Part shown: piece by piece, positions 30,689 to 39,090 of the stretch
Layout: each line of letters opens with the position of its first letter
Numbering within the stretch: the first letter of the stretch is position 1
NCBI GenBank assembly: GCA_963625655.1
Contig: CAVFTS010000012.1
Location: 1-46,386 of the forward strand
Length of the DNA: 46,386 nucleotides
Source: F23-B02 sp963625655
GTDB lineage: Bacteria; Bacillota; Clostridia; Oscillospirales; Oscillospiraceae
Reading direction: 5' to 3'
Position numbers and translations under genes: made by a program
Notes under the pieces: model-generated
What the model was told of the DNA's origin: nothing
Database searches by the model: none
What the model saw: the letters and a program-made list of their open reading frames with translations, nothing else

Positions 30689-31819
30689 ATGGCAGAAAAA
30701 AGAGATTACTATGAGGTTCTCGGCGTAAGCAAGACCGCAACCGAGGATGAGCTTAAAAAAGCATATAGGAAGCTTGCCAAGGAAAACCACCCCGACCTGC
30801 ACCCCGGTGACAAGGAGTGCGAGGCCCGCTTTAAGGAGATAAACGAGGCATATGAGATCCTCTCCGACTCCGACAAGCGTGCGAAGTACGACCAGTTCGG
30901 TCATGCCGCCTTTGACCCCTCTCAGGGCTACGGCGGCGGCTTCGGAGGCTTCGGTGACTTCGGCGGCTTTGGCGGCTTCGGTGGCTTCGGCGACATATTC
31001 GGAGACATATTCGGCTTCGGCGGCGGCGGTAAGAACAGCAACGCCCCCCGCAAGGGCGACAACATACGGGCGTCCGTAAACGTCAAGTTTGAGGAAGCCG
31101 CCTTCGGAACCGTGAAGGAGATCTTCATCGGACGTGTCGAGCAGTGTACCGACTGCAAGGGCAGCGGCTGTGCGGAAGGCACGACACCGGAGGTCTGCAA
31201 GGAATGTAACGGCACCGGCACCGTCAGGACGACACAGCGCACCCCCTTCGGCGCAATGCAGTCCACCTCCCCCTGCCCCAAGTGCAACGGCAGAGGCAAG
31301 ATTATCCGCACCCCGTGCAAGACCTGCCGAGGCGCAGGCAGCGTTCGCAGGCAGATAAAGGAGGAGGTCAAGATTCCCGCCGGCATCGACGACGGGCAGA
31401 CGCTCTCCAAGCGTGGCAAGGGCAACGCAGGAATAAACGGCGGTCCTGCCGGAGACCTGCTCGTGACTGTCATCGTTCAGCCGCACGCATACTTTGAGCG
31501 TGAGGGCAGCTCCGTACTGCTTGAGCAGAACATATCCTTTACGCAGGCGGCGCTCGGCGCCGATATCGAAGTGCCGACGCTTGACGGCAAGGTGAAGCTG
31601 ACCGTTCCCGAAGGAACGCAGACGGGTACAACCTTCAGGCTCAAGGGCAAGGGCATTCCCTTCCTTCGCGGCGGCGGCAGAGGCGACCAGTTCGTGACCG
31701 TCCGTGTCGCAGTCCCCAAGGGACTCACCTCTTCTCAGAAGGAGCTTCTGCGTCAGTTTGCCGCCGGAATGGGCGAGCAGACGGACTCAAAGGGAATCTT
31801 CGGCAAGAAAAAACGCTGA
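30689..31819 (+). CDS. dnaJ: Chaperone protein DnaJ (Hsp40)
   Basis: Co-chaperone that stimulates DnaK ATPase and delivers substrates. 376 residues: J-domain 1-70 with HPD at 34-36, Gly/Phe-rich region ~75-120 (many GGFGGF units), zinc domain with four CxxCxGxG motifs (CTDCKGSGC, CKECNGTG, CPKCNGRG, CKTCRGAG) and the C-terminal substrate domains. All zinc cysteines are present. GAGG precedes ATG 30689 by 7 bases. Confidence 0.98.
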   Translation: MAEKRDYYEVLGVSKTATEDELKKAYRKLAKENHPDLHPGDKECEARFKEINEAYEILSDSDKRAKYDQFGHAAFDPSQGYGGGFGGFGDFGGFGGFGGFGDIFGDIFGFGGGGKNSNAPRKGDNIRASVNVKFEEAAFGTVKEIFIGRVEQCTDCKGSGCAEGTTPEVCKECNGTGTVRTTQRTPFGAMQSTSPCPKCNGRGKIIRTPCKTCRGAGSVRRQIKEEVKIPAGIDDGQTLSKRGKGNAGINGGPAGDLLVTVIVQPHAYFEREGSSVLLEQNISFTQAALGADIEVPTLDGKVKLTVPEGTQTGTTFRLKGKGIPFLRGGGRGDQFVTVRVAVPKGLTSSQKELLRQFAAGMGEQTDSKGIFGKKKR

Positions 31820-31865
31820 GTCAACACATTTATCACAGCCGGCGCTCAGTCGTCGGCGCATATGA

Positions 31866-31897
31866 AAAACCTCAAAGGCAAGCCTTTGGGGTTTTTT
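31866..31897 (+). terminator. Rho-independent terminator of the hrcA-dnaJ operon
   Basis: CCTCAAAGG pairs with CCTTTGGGG (one G-T wobble) around CAAG, followed by TTTTTT. Confidence 0.88.
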
Positions 31898-32105
31898 AGT
31901 TAAAATTCTTGCTTTGTATTCTAAAGCGAATAAAAAATGCATATCAGTTTTAAATTTCGGTTATAAATTCATTGGGTTGCTTGATTTTTTGTAAACATTC
32001 ACCTTCCGTCCTGTGCGATATCAGTACAGATTTTTTAAAACCGTGGCGCAAATGCCGTTTGTTATTTTAATTACTATCTTTTTTAGTTACAAAAGATTTT
32101 ATCTC
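31898..32105. other. AT-rich intergenic stretch
   Basis: Part of the 356-nt gap between dnaJ and the next small gene. It is AT-rich, without a frame carrying a ribosome site on either strand. No recognised RNA or repeat. Confidence 0.6.
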
Positions 32106-32134
32106 TTGACAAATTAGATCGAATTTGATAATAT
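32106..32134 (+). promoter_or_regulatory. Consensus sigma-A promoter of a small gene
   Basis: TTGACA (32106-32111), 17-nt spacer, TAATAT (32129-32134), 41 nt before the small ORF. One of the strongest promoters in the window. Confidence 0.9.
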
Positions 32135-32175
32135 GACAGTGGAAATAGTCAATATCACTTAGGAGGAAAAAAACA

Positions 32176-32280
32176 ATGTGCCTTTACGAATTCATTAAAT
32201 CCATCGTTCTTAAGTATGAGCCCGATTCCGAGGACGAATTTGCAGTGCTGGACAAGGTCCACGACGTACTGCATCCCTGA
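32176..32280 (+). CDS. 34-residue small protein with own promoter and terminator
   Basis: ATG 32176 follows AGGAGGAAA with good spacing (about 9 bases) and the frame ends at TGA 32278-32280. The peptide starts MCLYEFIKSIVLKYEPDSED and ends DKVHDVLHP. It is acidic and amphipathic with a likely short N-terminal helix and no signal or membrane segment. Near-consensus promoter, strong ribosome site and a terminator 12 nt after the stop define a complete transcription unit, so it is likely expressed at high level. I do not recognise it; it could be a regulator or a small structural protein. Confidence 0.72.
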   Translation: MCLYEFIKSIVLKYEPDSEDEFAVLDKVHDVLHP

Positions 32281-32292
32281 GGAACAATTTAA

Positions 32293-32321
32293 GGCGACGG
32301 TTTTCCGTCGCCTTTTATTTT
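32293..32321 (+). terminator. Rho-independent terminator of the small gene
   Basis: GGCGACGG (32293-32300), loop TTTT, CCGTCGCC (32305-32312), TTTTATTTT. Confidence 0.93.
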
Positions 32322-32333
32322 GCCCTTGCATTA

Positions 32334-32365
32334 AATCACACGAAAGCCTTGGCTTTCGTGTGATT
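32334..32365 (-). terminator. Terminator hairpin of the HAD phosphatase gene
   Basis: AATCACACGAAAGCC (32334-32348) pairs with GGCTTTCGTGTGATT (32351-32365) in a near-continuous stem. It starts just after the stop of the minus-strand gene; T-tracts on either side are short. Confidence 0.75.
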
Positions 32366-32366
32366 T

Positions 32367-33059
32367 TCATTTTCGTAAATTTGCGAGCAGCGGCGGGAAC
32401 TCCGCAAGGCTGCTTATCGTAAAATCCGGTCTTATCTTCGGATCCTGCGGCAGACCTGACGGATTAAACCAGCAGGTGCGCACACCGGCGTTTATGCCGC
32501 CGAGGATATCCGACGACAGACGGTCGCCGAGAATTATCGCACGTTCCCTGTCAAAACCGGGTATACGGTCAAAGCAAAGCTCAAAAAACTTCCTCGAGGG
32601 CTTGTCCGCACCGAGGCGCTCCGAGATAAAAATATTCTCGAAATACTTGGCAATCCCGGCGCTCTCTATGCGGCTGTCCTGAACCGAACCCGTACCGTTT
32701 GATACGATAAACAGTCTGTACTTACCGAAAAGCCTTTCGAGCAGCTCCGGTGCGCCGTCAACGAAATAATGCCCGATGCCGAGCAGAAACTCGTACCTGT
32801 CCTCCGCCTTTTCGGGCGACGCCGTAATGCCGTACTCATCGAACAGCAGCTTGTATCTGCGCACAAGAGCCTCTTCTCTTTTGATCTCGCCACGCTCCAG
32901 CAGACGCCACTGTTCGTCGTTTATCTCCCTGTAGCGCCGTATTATCGCAGGATCGGGTGCTATCCCCAGCTCCGAAAAGGTGCGGGACACCGCAGCCGTC
33001 TCCGCCTTGCCGAAGTCAAGCAGCGTATCGTCAATGTCAAGTAAGACAAATTCTATCAT
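32367..33059 (-). CDS. HAD-family noncanonical nucleotidase (YjjG-like)
   Basis: 230 residues from ATG 33057-33059, with GGAGG five bases upstream. HAD motif I DIDDTLLDF (Asp8, Asp10), motif II LFIVSNGTG, motif III Lys near LGADKPSRKFFELCF, motif IV IILGDRLSSDILGG. The alpha-helical cap after residue 15 and the overall length match the YjjG/TIGR02254 group, which removes phosphate from pyrimidine and modified nucleotides. Exact substrate is uncertain. It lies 14 nt after the TPR protein gene. Confidence 0.85.
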   Translation of the reverse strand: MIEFVLLDIDDTLLDFGKAETAAVSRTFSELGIAPDPAIIRRYREINDEQWRLLERGEIKREEALVRRYKLLFDEYGITASPEKAEDRYEFLLGIGHYFVDGAPELLERLFGKYRLFIVSNGTGSVQDSRIESAGIAKYFENIFISERLGADKPSRKFFELCFDRIPGFDRERAIILGDRLSSDILGGINAGVRTCWFNPSGLPQDPKIRPDFTISSLAEFPPLLANLRK

Positions 33060-33073
33060 TTGTACCTCCGCTC

Positions 33074-34159
33074 TCAGTGTACCAAGGTAAACTTCCAATC
33101 GTGTTTAAGCTCCTCCGGCTGCACCGAGAGCAACTTTTCCATACCGACGCTCAGGGAAAGAACGTAGTTATCGGACACGGTGATCTCAAAGCCGTTCTTT
33201 TCGCAGCTCACGGCAACCGCAAGCTCGGCGTTCGGAAATCCGAACAGCTCCGTAAGTTCACGGCTCAACTCGTTTGCGGCGGCAAGTGCGGTCGCAGAGC
33301 CGGAGGAGATCATAACGGCAAAGCGCCGCTCCCGCTCGGCAAAGCGCCGCCAAAAGTCCGTGTAATCGACGGCACTAAGTGCATCCTTCAAAACGGCAAA
33401 TCTCGGATTCTTCCCTGCTATCACGCTTTCGACCTCAAGAGCGACTCTGCTTTCAAGCTCCGGGTCACGCTTTCTCAGCTCCGAGAGCTTCTCCCTTGCC
33501 AACGCCTTTCTTTCCGTTGCGGCGTAGAGCATGGCGTAGAGAACACTTAGCTTCGGGCTGTCAAAGCCGTTTGACTCCGCCTCGCACAGCGCCCACTCCG
33601 CATCGTCGTAGTCGCCCATCATAAGGCTGCACCCCGCTGCGCCTGCGATCATTGCGTTTCTGAGCGTCCTCGGATTCACGGCAGGCACCTCGTCTTTCGA
33701 CTCAAGCCTTTCGATAAGCTGCACGGCAAGCAGATAATTTGTCAGCGCAGCATCAAAGCTCTTGTTCGTGTGCAGGAGCCTTGCGAGCATGACGTGGGTC
33801 ATATAATGCCCCGGCACGGCTGCGGCAGAAGCGAAAAAGCGCTGTATGGCGGGCACGGTCATCCCCGACCGCTCATACGCAAGCCCGATGAAAAACTGCA
33901 CGGCGCAAGTATCCTCCGGGCATGCGCAGCGCTTTTCAATACGCAGCAGCTTGCGCAGCGCCCTGTCGTACTCACCCCGGCTGATAAAATTCAGGGCGCC
34001 GACAAGCTCGATCTCCCCGGTGGGGTCGTCCGCAAACGCAGGCTCCAGTATATTGCCGAAGGTTCGAATATGCACATGCTTAGACTCATCGAGCGCCTCT
34101 CGGAATTTGGGGTCGCTCATCATTTTCTTTGAGAGCTTCCCCAAAAGGTCAAATGCCAT
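33074..34159 (-). CDS. TPR-like repeat protein of unknown function
   Basis: 361 residues, mostly helical, no signal peptide. Helix pairs of TPR type are visible at ISRGEYDRALRKLLRIEKRC, QFFIGLAYERSGMTVPAIQR, VMLARLLHTNKSFDAALTNY and GAAGCSLMMGDYDDAEWALC. The C-terminal 120 residues form a different domain (SRELTELFGFPNAELAVAVS). Probably a cytoplasmic scaffold or partner protein. It starts 3 nt after the transporter gene, so the two are cotranscribed, but no functional link is evident. Confidence 0.7.
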   Translation of the reverse strand: MAFDLLGKLSKKMMSDPKFREALDESKHVHIRTFGNILEPAFADDPTGEIELVGALNFISRGEYDRALRKLLRIEKRCACPEDTCAVQFFIGLAYERSGMTVPAIQRFFASAAAVPGHYMTHVMLARLLHTNKSFDAALTNYLLAVQLIERLESKDEVPAVNPRTLRNAMIAGAAGCSLMMGDYDDAEWALCEAESNGFDSPKLSVLYAMLYAATERKALAREKLSELRKRDPELESRVALEVESVIAGKNPRFAVLKDALSAVDYTDFWRRFAERERRFAVMISSGSATALAAANELSRELTELFGFPNAELAVAVSCEKNGFEITVSDNYVLSLSVGMEKLLSVQPEELKHDWKFTLVH

Positions 34160-34162
34160 ACC

Positions 34163-35524
34163 TCAGATCACCTTGAAGAATGTCAAAATGCCCGTCACAA
34201 ACAGTGCGATAATGATAAGCGGAAGCACATAGCACATATAGCCCTTCATCCACTTTTTGACCTTCATGCCCTTGCCGGAGTTTGCCTCCGCAACGAAGTT
34301 GTCCCAGCCCCACGCTTTTTTCAGGGTCGAGAACAGCACAAAGCACAGGGCGCCGATCGGCAGCAGTACGTTGCTCAGCACAAAGTCCTCAAGGCTCAGG
34401 ACATTGCTGTCCTTGCCGAAGGGCATAAAGCCGCTCCAGAGATTAAAGCCGAGTGCGCACGGCGTCGCAAGAATGAGCATCGCAATACAGTTTATAAGCG
34501 CAGCCTTTTTTCGGCTCCAGCCGAAAAGGTCGATACAGCACGCCATGATGTTCTCAAAGGTCGCAAGCACGGTGCTGATGGCGGCAAAGCACATGAACAG
34601 GAAGAACAGACTTCCCCACAGTCTGCCGAGCGGCAGATTGGCGAAGATGTTCGGCAGGGTTATGAATATCAGCGGAGGACCGGAGTTCACCTCTACCCCG
34701 TAGCTGAAGCAGGCGGGGAAGATGATAAGACCGGCGGTGATGGCGACAATGGTGTCGAGAATGACGACATTCACCGACTCGCCGAGGAGCGAACGCTCCT
34801 TGCCGATGTAGCTGCCGAATATCGCCATTGCGCCGATGCCGAGACCGAGAGTGAAAAAAGCCTGCGTCATTGCGCCGACAACAAGCTCAACGCTGAAGTG
34901 CGAGAAGTCGGGCTTCAGGTAAAAGCTCAAGCCCTCCTTTGCGCCGTCCATGAAAAAGCTGTTCACCGCAAGGACTATCATCAGTGCAAAAAGTCCGATC
35001 ATCATGTACTTTGTTATGCGCTCAAGACCCTTTTGCAGGCTGAACGAGCAGATAAAGAAGCCGATTATGACGGCCGCTGCCATGCATACGAGCATAAGCG
35101 CAGGATCGGAGCAGAAGTTGCCGAACTCGGCTTCGACCTGCTGTGCGTTCAGACCCTCGAACTTGCCTGCGGCGGTCGCAAAGAGGTAGTACAGAAGCCA
35201 GCCTGCAACGTTGACGTAGAACATCATAAGCAGATAGTTACCCGCCATTGCGACGCCGCCGTGGACGTGCCACTTGCTGCCCTTTGGCTCAAGCGCCTGA
35301 TACATCTTCACGGGGCTTTTCTGGGCGGCTCTGCCCATCGTAAACTCGGTCAGCAGCACGGGGATACCAAGAAGCACAAGGAAGGCAAGGTACACGATGA
35401 CGAAGGCGCCGCCTCCGTACTGCCCCGCCATATAGGGAAATTTCCAAACGTTGCCTAAGCCTATCGCGCAGGCAGCGCTGAGCATCAGGAATCCAAGACG
35501 GCTTCCGAGCCTGTCTCTTTGCAT
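34163..35524 (-). CDS. Sodium-dependent transporter of the NSS/SNF family
   Basis: Membrane symporter that takes up an amino acid or similar solute with Na+. 453 residues, about 11-12 helices. Helix 1 has the family signature ACAIGLGNVWKFPYMAGQYG, helix 6 region TQAFFTLGLGIGAMAIFGSY with the sodium site, and LATFENIMACCIDLFGW in helix 8. The protein ends after a basic loop and final helix (YVLPLIIIALFVTGILTFFK), as in bacterial LeuT-like short forms. Ribosome site is weak. Substrate not predictable. Confidence 0.93.
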   Translation of the reverse strand: MQRDRLGSRLGFLMLSAACAIGLGNVWKFPYMAGQYGGGAFVIVYLAFLVLLGIPVLLTEFTMGRAAQKSPVKMYQALEPKGSKWHVHGGVAMAGNYLLMMFYVNVAGWLLYYLFATAAGKFEGLNAQQVEAEFGNFCSDPALMLVCMAAAVIIGFFICSFSLQKGLERITKYMMIGLFALMIVLAVNSFFMDGAKEGLSFYLKPDFSHFSVELVVGAMTQAFFTLGLGIGAMAIFGSYIGKERSLLGESVNVVILDTIVAITAGLIIFPACFSYGVEVNSGPPLIFITLPNIFANLPLGRLWGSLFFLFMCFAAISTVLATFENIMACCIDLFGWSRKKAALINCIAMLILATPCALGFNLWSGFMPFGKDSNVLSLEDFVLSNVLLPIGALCFVLFSTLKKAWGWDNFVAEANSGKGMKVKKWMKGYMCYVLPLIIIALFVTGILTFFKVI

Positions 35525-35547
35525 ATCAATACACCGCTTTCTGAATA

Positions 35548-35576
35548 ATAATATGGATTATCGAGTAATAGTACAA
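35548..35576 (-). promoter_or_regulatory. Sigma-A promoter of the transporter gene
   Basis: Minus strand TTGTAC (35571-35576), 17-nt spacer, TATTAT (35548-35553), 23 bases before the start codon. Confidence 0.75.
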
Positions 35577-35785
35577 CAATTACAAATATTTATCAAGCCC
35601 TTTTTCAATATCGGGTACTTCTTCACACGGGGTGCGTCGATGCACCTGCCCCGCATCACGACGGCAGCGGGACTGCGCAGGGCGGAAATGTCACGAAGCG
35701 GATCGCTCTTTCATATCGGGATGACCGCATTATCGAGACCGTAGGTTTTGTTTTTCAAGCGATTCCGTGTCATAAAAATGCAACA
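35577..35785. other. Intergenic stretch without recognised gene
   Basis: Between the transporter promoter and the secG terminator. A small inverted repeat (GGTGC...GCACC around 35630-35645) is seen. No frame with a ribosome site, no RNA gene. Confidence 0.5.
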
Positions 35786-35811
35786 GGCGGTGCAGCAAAA
35801 GCCGCACCGCC
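35786..35811 (-). terminator. Probable terminator of secG
   Basis: GGCGGTGC (35786-35793) pairs with GCACCGCC (35804-35811) around 10 nt, 15 bases after the secG stop on the minus strand. The T-rich tail (TTTTT) is displaced by several bases. Confidence 0.7.
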
Positions 35812-35825
35812 GTCATGTTCACAAC

Positions 35826-36065
35826 TTACTTTATGAGATTCAGCGTAAGGGTGAGAAGAACGAACGCCAAGGCGAACCACTTAGTTGCCTTTGCAAGCTT
35901 TGCGTCCCAAGTCTTTGCTTTACCCTTGCTCATAAAGGTTTCCGCACCGCCGGCGATGGCGCCGGAAAGTCCTGCGCTTTTGCCGCTCTGAAGAAGAACG
36001 ACAACGGTAACTGCAAGACCGGATATGAGCTGAAGAATAGTGAGAATGAGTTTAACGGTTCCCAT
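35826..36065 (-). CDS. secG: Preprotein translocase subunit SecG
   Basis: Membrane subunit of the SecYEG channel. 79 residues: first helix LILTILQLISGLAVTVVVLL, the conserved loop LQSGKSAGLSGAIAGGAETF, then second helix WFALAFVLLTLTLNLI. Length and topology are typical. Its own promoter and terminator make it monocistronic; the common clostridial neighbours rnr and smpB are absent. Confidence 0.95.
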   Translation of the reverse strand: MGTVKLILTILQLISGLAVTVVVLLQSGKSAGLSGAIAGGAETFMSKGKAKTWDAKLAKATKWFALAFVLLTLTLNLIK

Positions 36066-36107
36066 TTATATATCAATCCTTTCGAAAATCAACAAATTAG
36101 CTTTATT

Positions 36108-36136
36108 ACTATAACACAGCTATGCCGCAATAGCAA
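36108..36136 (-). promoter_or_regulatory. Sigma-A promoter of secG
   Basis: Minus strand TTGCTA (36131-36136), 17-nt spacer, TATAGT (36108-36113), 42 bases before the start. Confidence 0.75.
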
Positions 36137-36156
36137 GCATTTTTTACGCCTCTGCG

Positions 36157-36591
36157 CTAATTTTTGCCGTTTTCCTGTGACAAAAGTCTCAGCGTCGCCT
36201 CATCGGGCTTGCCGTCGAAGAACTTGCTCAGCACACGGGAGAAGGTCTCGCATTCGGGAGCGGCAGCGGCAAAGAGCGTCATGCACGAGCGCAGCTTCAG
36301 ATCGTCCGGGTACCAGAACACGGCGGAAGCGTCGGAGGTCGGAAGTCCGAGGAGCGCCTCGCTTATCTCTCGCAGCCGAGCGCCGAGGACGGGATCGTCA
36401 AAATAGGCTCTCGCCTCCCCCATGCTCCGGATGCCGTAGTACAGCGAGGTGGCGCTCATGCCAAGCCCCGAAAGCTGCGGAAAGACGTACCACATCCAGT
36501 GTCCGTTTTTCCGTCCCGCTCGTATCTCGGAAAGCGCATCATTGTAGCTTCCTCTCTGTGCTCTGCGGAATCTGTCAAGATCGTAGTTCAT
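36157..36591 (-). CDS. DUF1810 family protein
   Basis: 144 residues from ATG 36589-36591 (AAAGGAGC five bases upstream). Motifs of the family: LDRFRRAQRGSYNDALSEIR, GRKNGHWMWYVFPQLSGLGM, ATSLYYGIRSMGEARAYFDD, VFWYPDDLKLRSCMTLFAAA. The fold in known members is all-helical; the biochemical function is unknown. The gene follows threonine aldolase by 17 nt and is the last of its operon. Confidence 0.88.
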   Translation of the reverse strand: MNYDLDRFRRAQRGSYNDALSEIRAGRKNGHWMWYVFPQLSGLGMSATSLYYGIRSMGEARAYFDDPVLGARLREISEALLGLPTSDASAVFWYPDDLKLRSCMTLFAAAAPECETFSRVLSKFFDGKPDEATLRLLSQENGKN

Positions 36592-36608
36592 GTTCCGCTC
36601 CTTTCGCA

Positions 36609-37640
36609 TTACAGCTTGGCAATGTCTGCGGCGAGTGCATCGACCTCCGCCTGAGTCGTCGCCCAGCTCGTGCAGAAGCGCACGACCGTCCCCTGCGGTA
36701 CGGCACTCTCCTCCTCGAAGTAGTAGCTCTTAGCAAGCGCTTCCTTTTGGCTGTCGCTGAGGATGACAAACTGCTGATTTGTAAAGCTGTCGACCCAAAA
36801 CGGGATGCCCTTGCGCTCAAACGCCGTTTTTATCTGCATCGCAAGCTCGTCGGCACGCCTTGTCCGTTCAAAATACTCGCCGCTTTGGAGCATGACCGCA
36901 AATTGCAGTCCCATCAGCCAGCCCTTTGCCAGAACCGCACCGTTCTGCTTCATGTACGCCTTGAAGCGGTATTTAAGCGACTGCTCTGTGATGACGAGCG
37001 CCTCGCCGAACAGTGCGCCGCACTTCGTTCCGCCGATGTAGAACACGTCGCAAAGCTCCGCAAAATCCCGCAGCGTCAGGTCGTTGCGCTCTGAACCGAG
37101 ACCGTAGCCCATCCTTGCGCCGTCCGCAAACAGGTACATTCCGTACCTTTTGCACACCTCGCTTATCTCCCGCAGCTCACGCTTTGAGTAGAGCGTTCCC
37201 TTTTCGGTCGGGAACGACAGATACACCATCTTGGGCTCGGTGAGATATTCGGGCATCCCGCCGTCGTAGTATGCGGCGGCACAGGCGGCGATCTGCCGTG
37301 CGTCTATCTTGCCGTCGGTGTTCGGCAACTCAAGGATCTTGTGTCCGGTGTTCTCGATGGACGCCGCCTCGTGGCAGTTAATGTGACCCGTGTCGGCGGC
37401 AATGACGCTCTGCACGGGAGACAGCGCCGCCGAAATGACGACGAGGTTTGCCTGCGTTGCGCCGGGGACGAATTTTATAAGCGCATCTTCGTTTGAAACG
37501 AGCTTTTTAATGATGCTCTCCGCCTTTGCGCACCACTCGTCCTCGCCGTACCCGGCATAGCTTGTACCGTTGGTGACGGCAAGCTCCTTTAACACGGACT
37601 CAAAAGCCCCGTGATTGTAGTCGTTGTTGAATCTTATCAT
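36609..37640 (-). CDS. Low-specificity threonine aldolase
   Basis: Cytosolic PLP enzyme of the beta-eliminating lyase group that cleaves L-threonine/L-allo-threonine to glycine and acetaldehyde. 343 residues: N-terminal FNNDYNHGAFESVLKELAVT, FVPGATQANLVVISAALSPV, HEAASIENTGHKILEL, LFADGARMGYGLGSE (PLP-binding Asp) and YIGGTKCGALFGEALV with the Schiff-base lysine. It starts at the base after the methyltransferase stop. Whether it prefers L- or allo-threonine cannot be told. Confidence 0.9.
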   Translation of the reverse strand: MIRFNNDYNHGAFESVLKELAVTNGTSYAGYGEDEWCAKAESIIKKLVSNEDALIKFVPGATQANLVVISAALSPVQSVIAADTGHINCHEAASIENTGHKILELPNTDGKIDARQIAACAAAYYDGGMPEYLTEPKMVYLSFPTEKGTLYSKRELREISEVCKRYGMYLFADGARMGYGLGSERNDLTLRDFAELCDVFYIGGTKCGALFGEALVITEQSLKYRFKAYMKQNGAVLAKGWLMGLQFAVMLQSGEYFERTRRADELAMQIKTAFERKGIPFWVDSFTNQQFVILSDSQKEALAKSYYFEEESAVPQGTVVRFCTSWATTQAEVDALAADIAKL

Positions 37641-39002
37641 TTAAACCTCTCCTTTTTCCATCACCGCCACGGCTTCTATATGGCTTGTGCGGGGGAACAT
37701 GTCCACCGCCGTGACTTTTTTAAGCTCGTAGCCGCAGTCGTTAAAGCGCAGGATGTCCCTTGCGAGCGTTGCGGGGTTGCAGGAAACGTAGACTATGCGC
37801 TCGGCTCCCATGCCGGAAAGCGTGCGTATTGCGGACTCGTCCATGCCCTTCCTCGGCGGATCTGTCACGATCGCTTCGGGGCGGATGCCCCTCGACGCCA
37901 GCATCCTTGCCGCATCCGACGCATCGGCGCATATGAACTCGGCGTTTTCTATGCCGTTTCGCTGCGCATTGCGCCGTGCGTTCTCCACCGCCTCCGGCAC
38001 TATCTCCGCACCGATGACCTTCTGCGCCTTTTTCGCAAGGTACAGACTTATCGTCCCTGCGCCGCAGTACATATCAAGCACCGTGCCGCCGTCTATCTCG
38101 GCATACTCAAGCGCTTTTTCGTACAGCCGCTCCGCCTGGGGCGGGTTTATCTGATAAAACGACCGCACCGACACCTCGTACTCAATTCCGCCGAGACTGT
38201 CATGCACGACCTCACTGCCCCACAGCGTGTGAAGCTCTCCGTCTATCACCACGTTGCCGGGCTTCTTGTTCACACAAAGCACGATCCCGCTCAGGCTCGG
38301 ACAGTCGCTTTTAAGGCGCTGCACCATGCTCTGCGTCCTTGCGCCGAGTCCCTTTGCCGCAACGACGCAGGCGACGGCGTCCGAGCCGTTCACCGCCGTG
38401 CGGACGAAAACGTGACGCAAAACGCCCCTGCCGCTCTCCTCGTCATATGCCGGAATGCGGTTTTCCCTTGCAAAGCGGAGGAGCGAGGACACAACGGCAT
38501 CCGCCGTCTCGTTCTGTATGAGACAGCCCTCTACCGGCACGAGTGCGTGACTGCGCTTGGCGTAAAAGCCGCACTCAATGCCGCCTACGCCCTCCTTAAA
38601 GGTGTATATGCCCTTGTTGCGATAGCGGCAGATACTCTCGGCGGCGATGATCTCCTGCGCCGTGACGCTCTGCTTGCCGATGTGCGTCAGTGCGTCGTTT
38701 AATCGGCGCAGCTTGAAGTGCTTTTCCTCCTCGTAGCTCATGTGACGCAGGGTGCAGCCGCCGCAGCGTGGGTATGCACAGCACTCCGGCGCTATGCGCT
38801 CCGGCGAAAGCGAGACGGCCTCCTCGGCTCTGCCGTAGACCGCTGCGGCGCTCACCTTGACTATCCGCACACGCCAAGTTTCCCCGATGATCGTCCCCGG
38901 CACGAACACCGCCCTGCCGAGGATCCGTGCGACGCCTGCGCCGTCGGAGCCGTAACCGCATATTTCTGCGGTAAATATTTCGTTTTTCTTTAAATCTTCC
39001 AT
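37641..39002 (-). CDS. 23S rRNA (uracil-C5)-methyltransferase, RlmD/RlmCD type
   Basis: 453 residues from ATG 39000-39002. TRAM-like N-terminal domain, iron-sulfur cysteines in CCAYPRCGGC (74-83), SAM site DMYCGAGTISLYLAKKAQKV, VTDPPRKGMDESAI and the catalytic SCNPATLARDI (Cys408). It methylates U747 and/or U1939-type positions of 23S rRNA; the exact site is not determinable. The frame is open 96 codons further upstream without support. Only 7 nt separate the -10 box from ATG, so the mRNA may be leaderless. First gene of a three-gene unit with threonine aldolase and DUF1810. Confidence 0.92.
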   Translation of the reverse strand: MEDLKKNEIFTAEICGYGSDGAGVARILGRAVFVPGTIIGETWRVRIVKVSAAAVYGRAEEAVSLSPERIAPECCAYPRCGGCTLRHMSYEEEKHFKLRRLNDALTHIGKQSVTAQEIIAAESICRYRNKGIYTFKEGVGGIECGFYAKRSHALVPVEGCLIQNETADAVVSSLLRFARENRIPAYDEESGRGVLRHVFVRTAVNGSDAVACVVAAKGLGARTQSMVQRLKSDCPSLSGIVLCVNKKPGNVVIDGELHTLWGSEVVHDSLGGIEYEVSVRSFYQINPPQAERLYEKALEYAEIDGGTVLDMYCGAGTISLYLAKKAQKVIGAEIVPEAVENARRNAQRNGIENAEFICADASDAARMLASRGIRPEAIVTDPPRKGMDESAIRTLSGMGAERIVYVSCNPATLARDILRFNDCGYELKKVTAVDMFPRTSHIEAVAVMEKGEV

Positions 39003-39009
39003 AAATTTT

Positions 39010-39038
39010 AATATAACACGCAAAGCCTCATTTTTCAA
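39010..39038 (-). promoter_or_regulatory. Sigma-A promoter placed directly before the methyltransferase start
   Basis: Minus strand TTGAAA (39033-39038), 17-nt spacer, TATATT (39010-39015); only 7 bases lie between TATATT and ATG, so transcription would begin at or next to the start codon. Confidence 0.75.
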
Positions 39039-39090
39039 TTGCATATCCTCGGATTTTCGGGGAACAATAATGCGGTAACGGAGGTGTAAC

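Noticed and set aside
35637..35744. Short plus-strand frame between transporter and secG
   Set aside because: No ribosome site and no protein-like composition.
35748..37094. A 448-codon plus-strand frame spanning secG and threonine aldolase
   Set aside because: It runs antisense through two clear genes, has no ribosome site and encodes arginine-rich filler.
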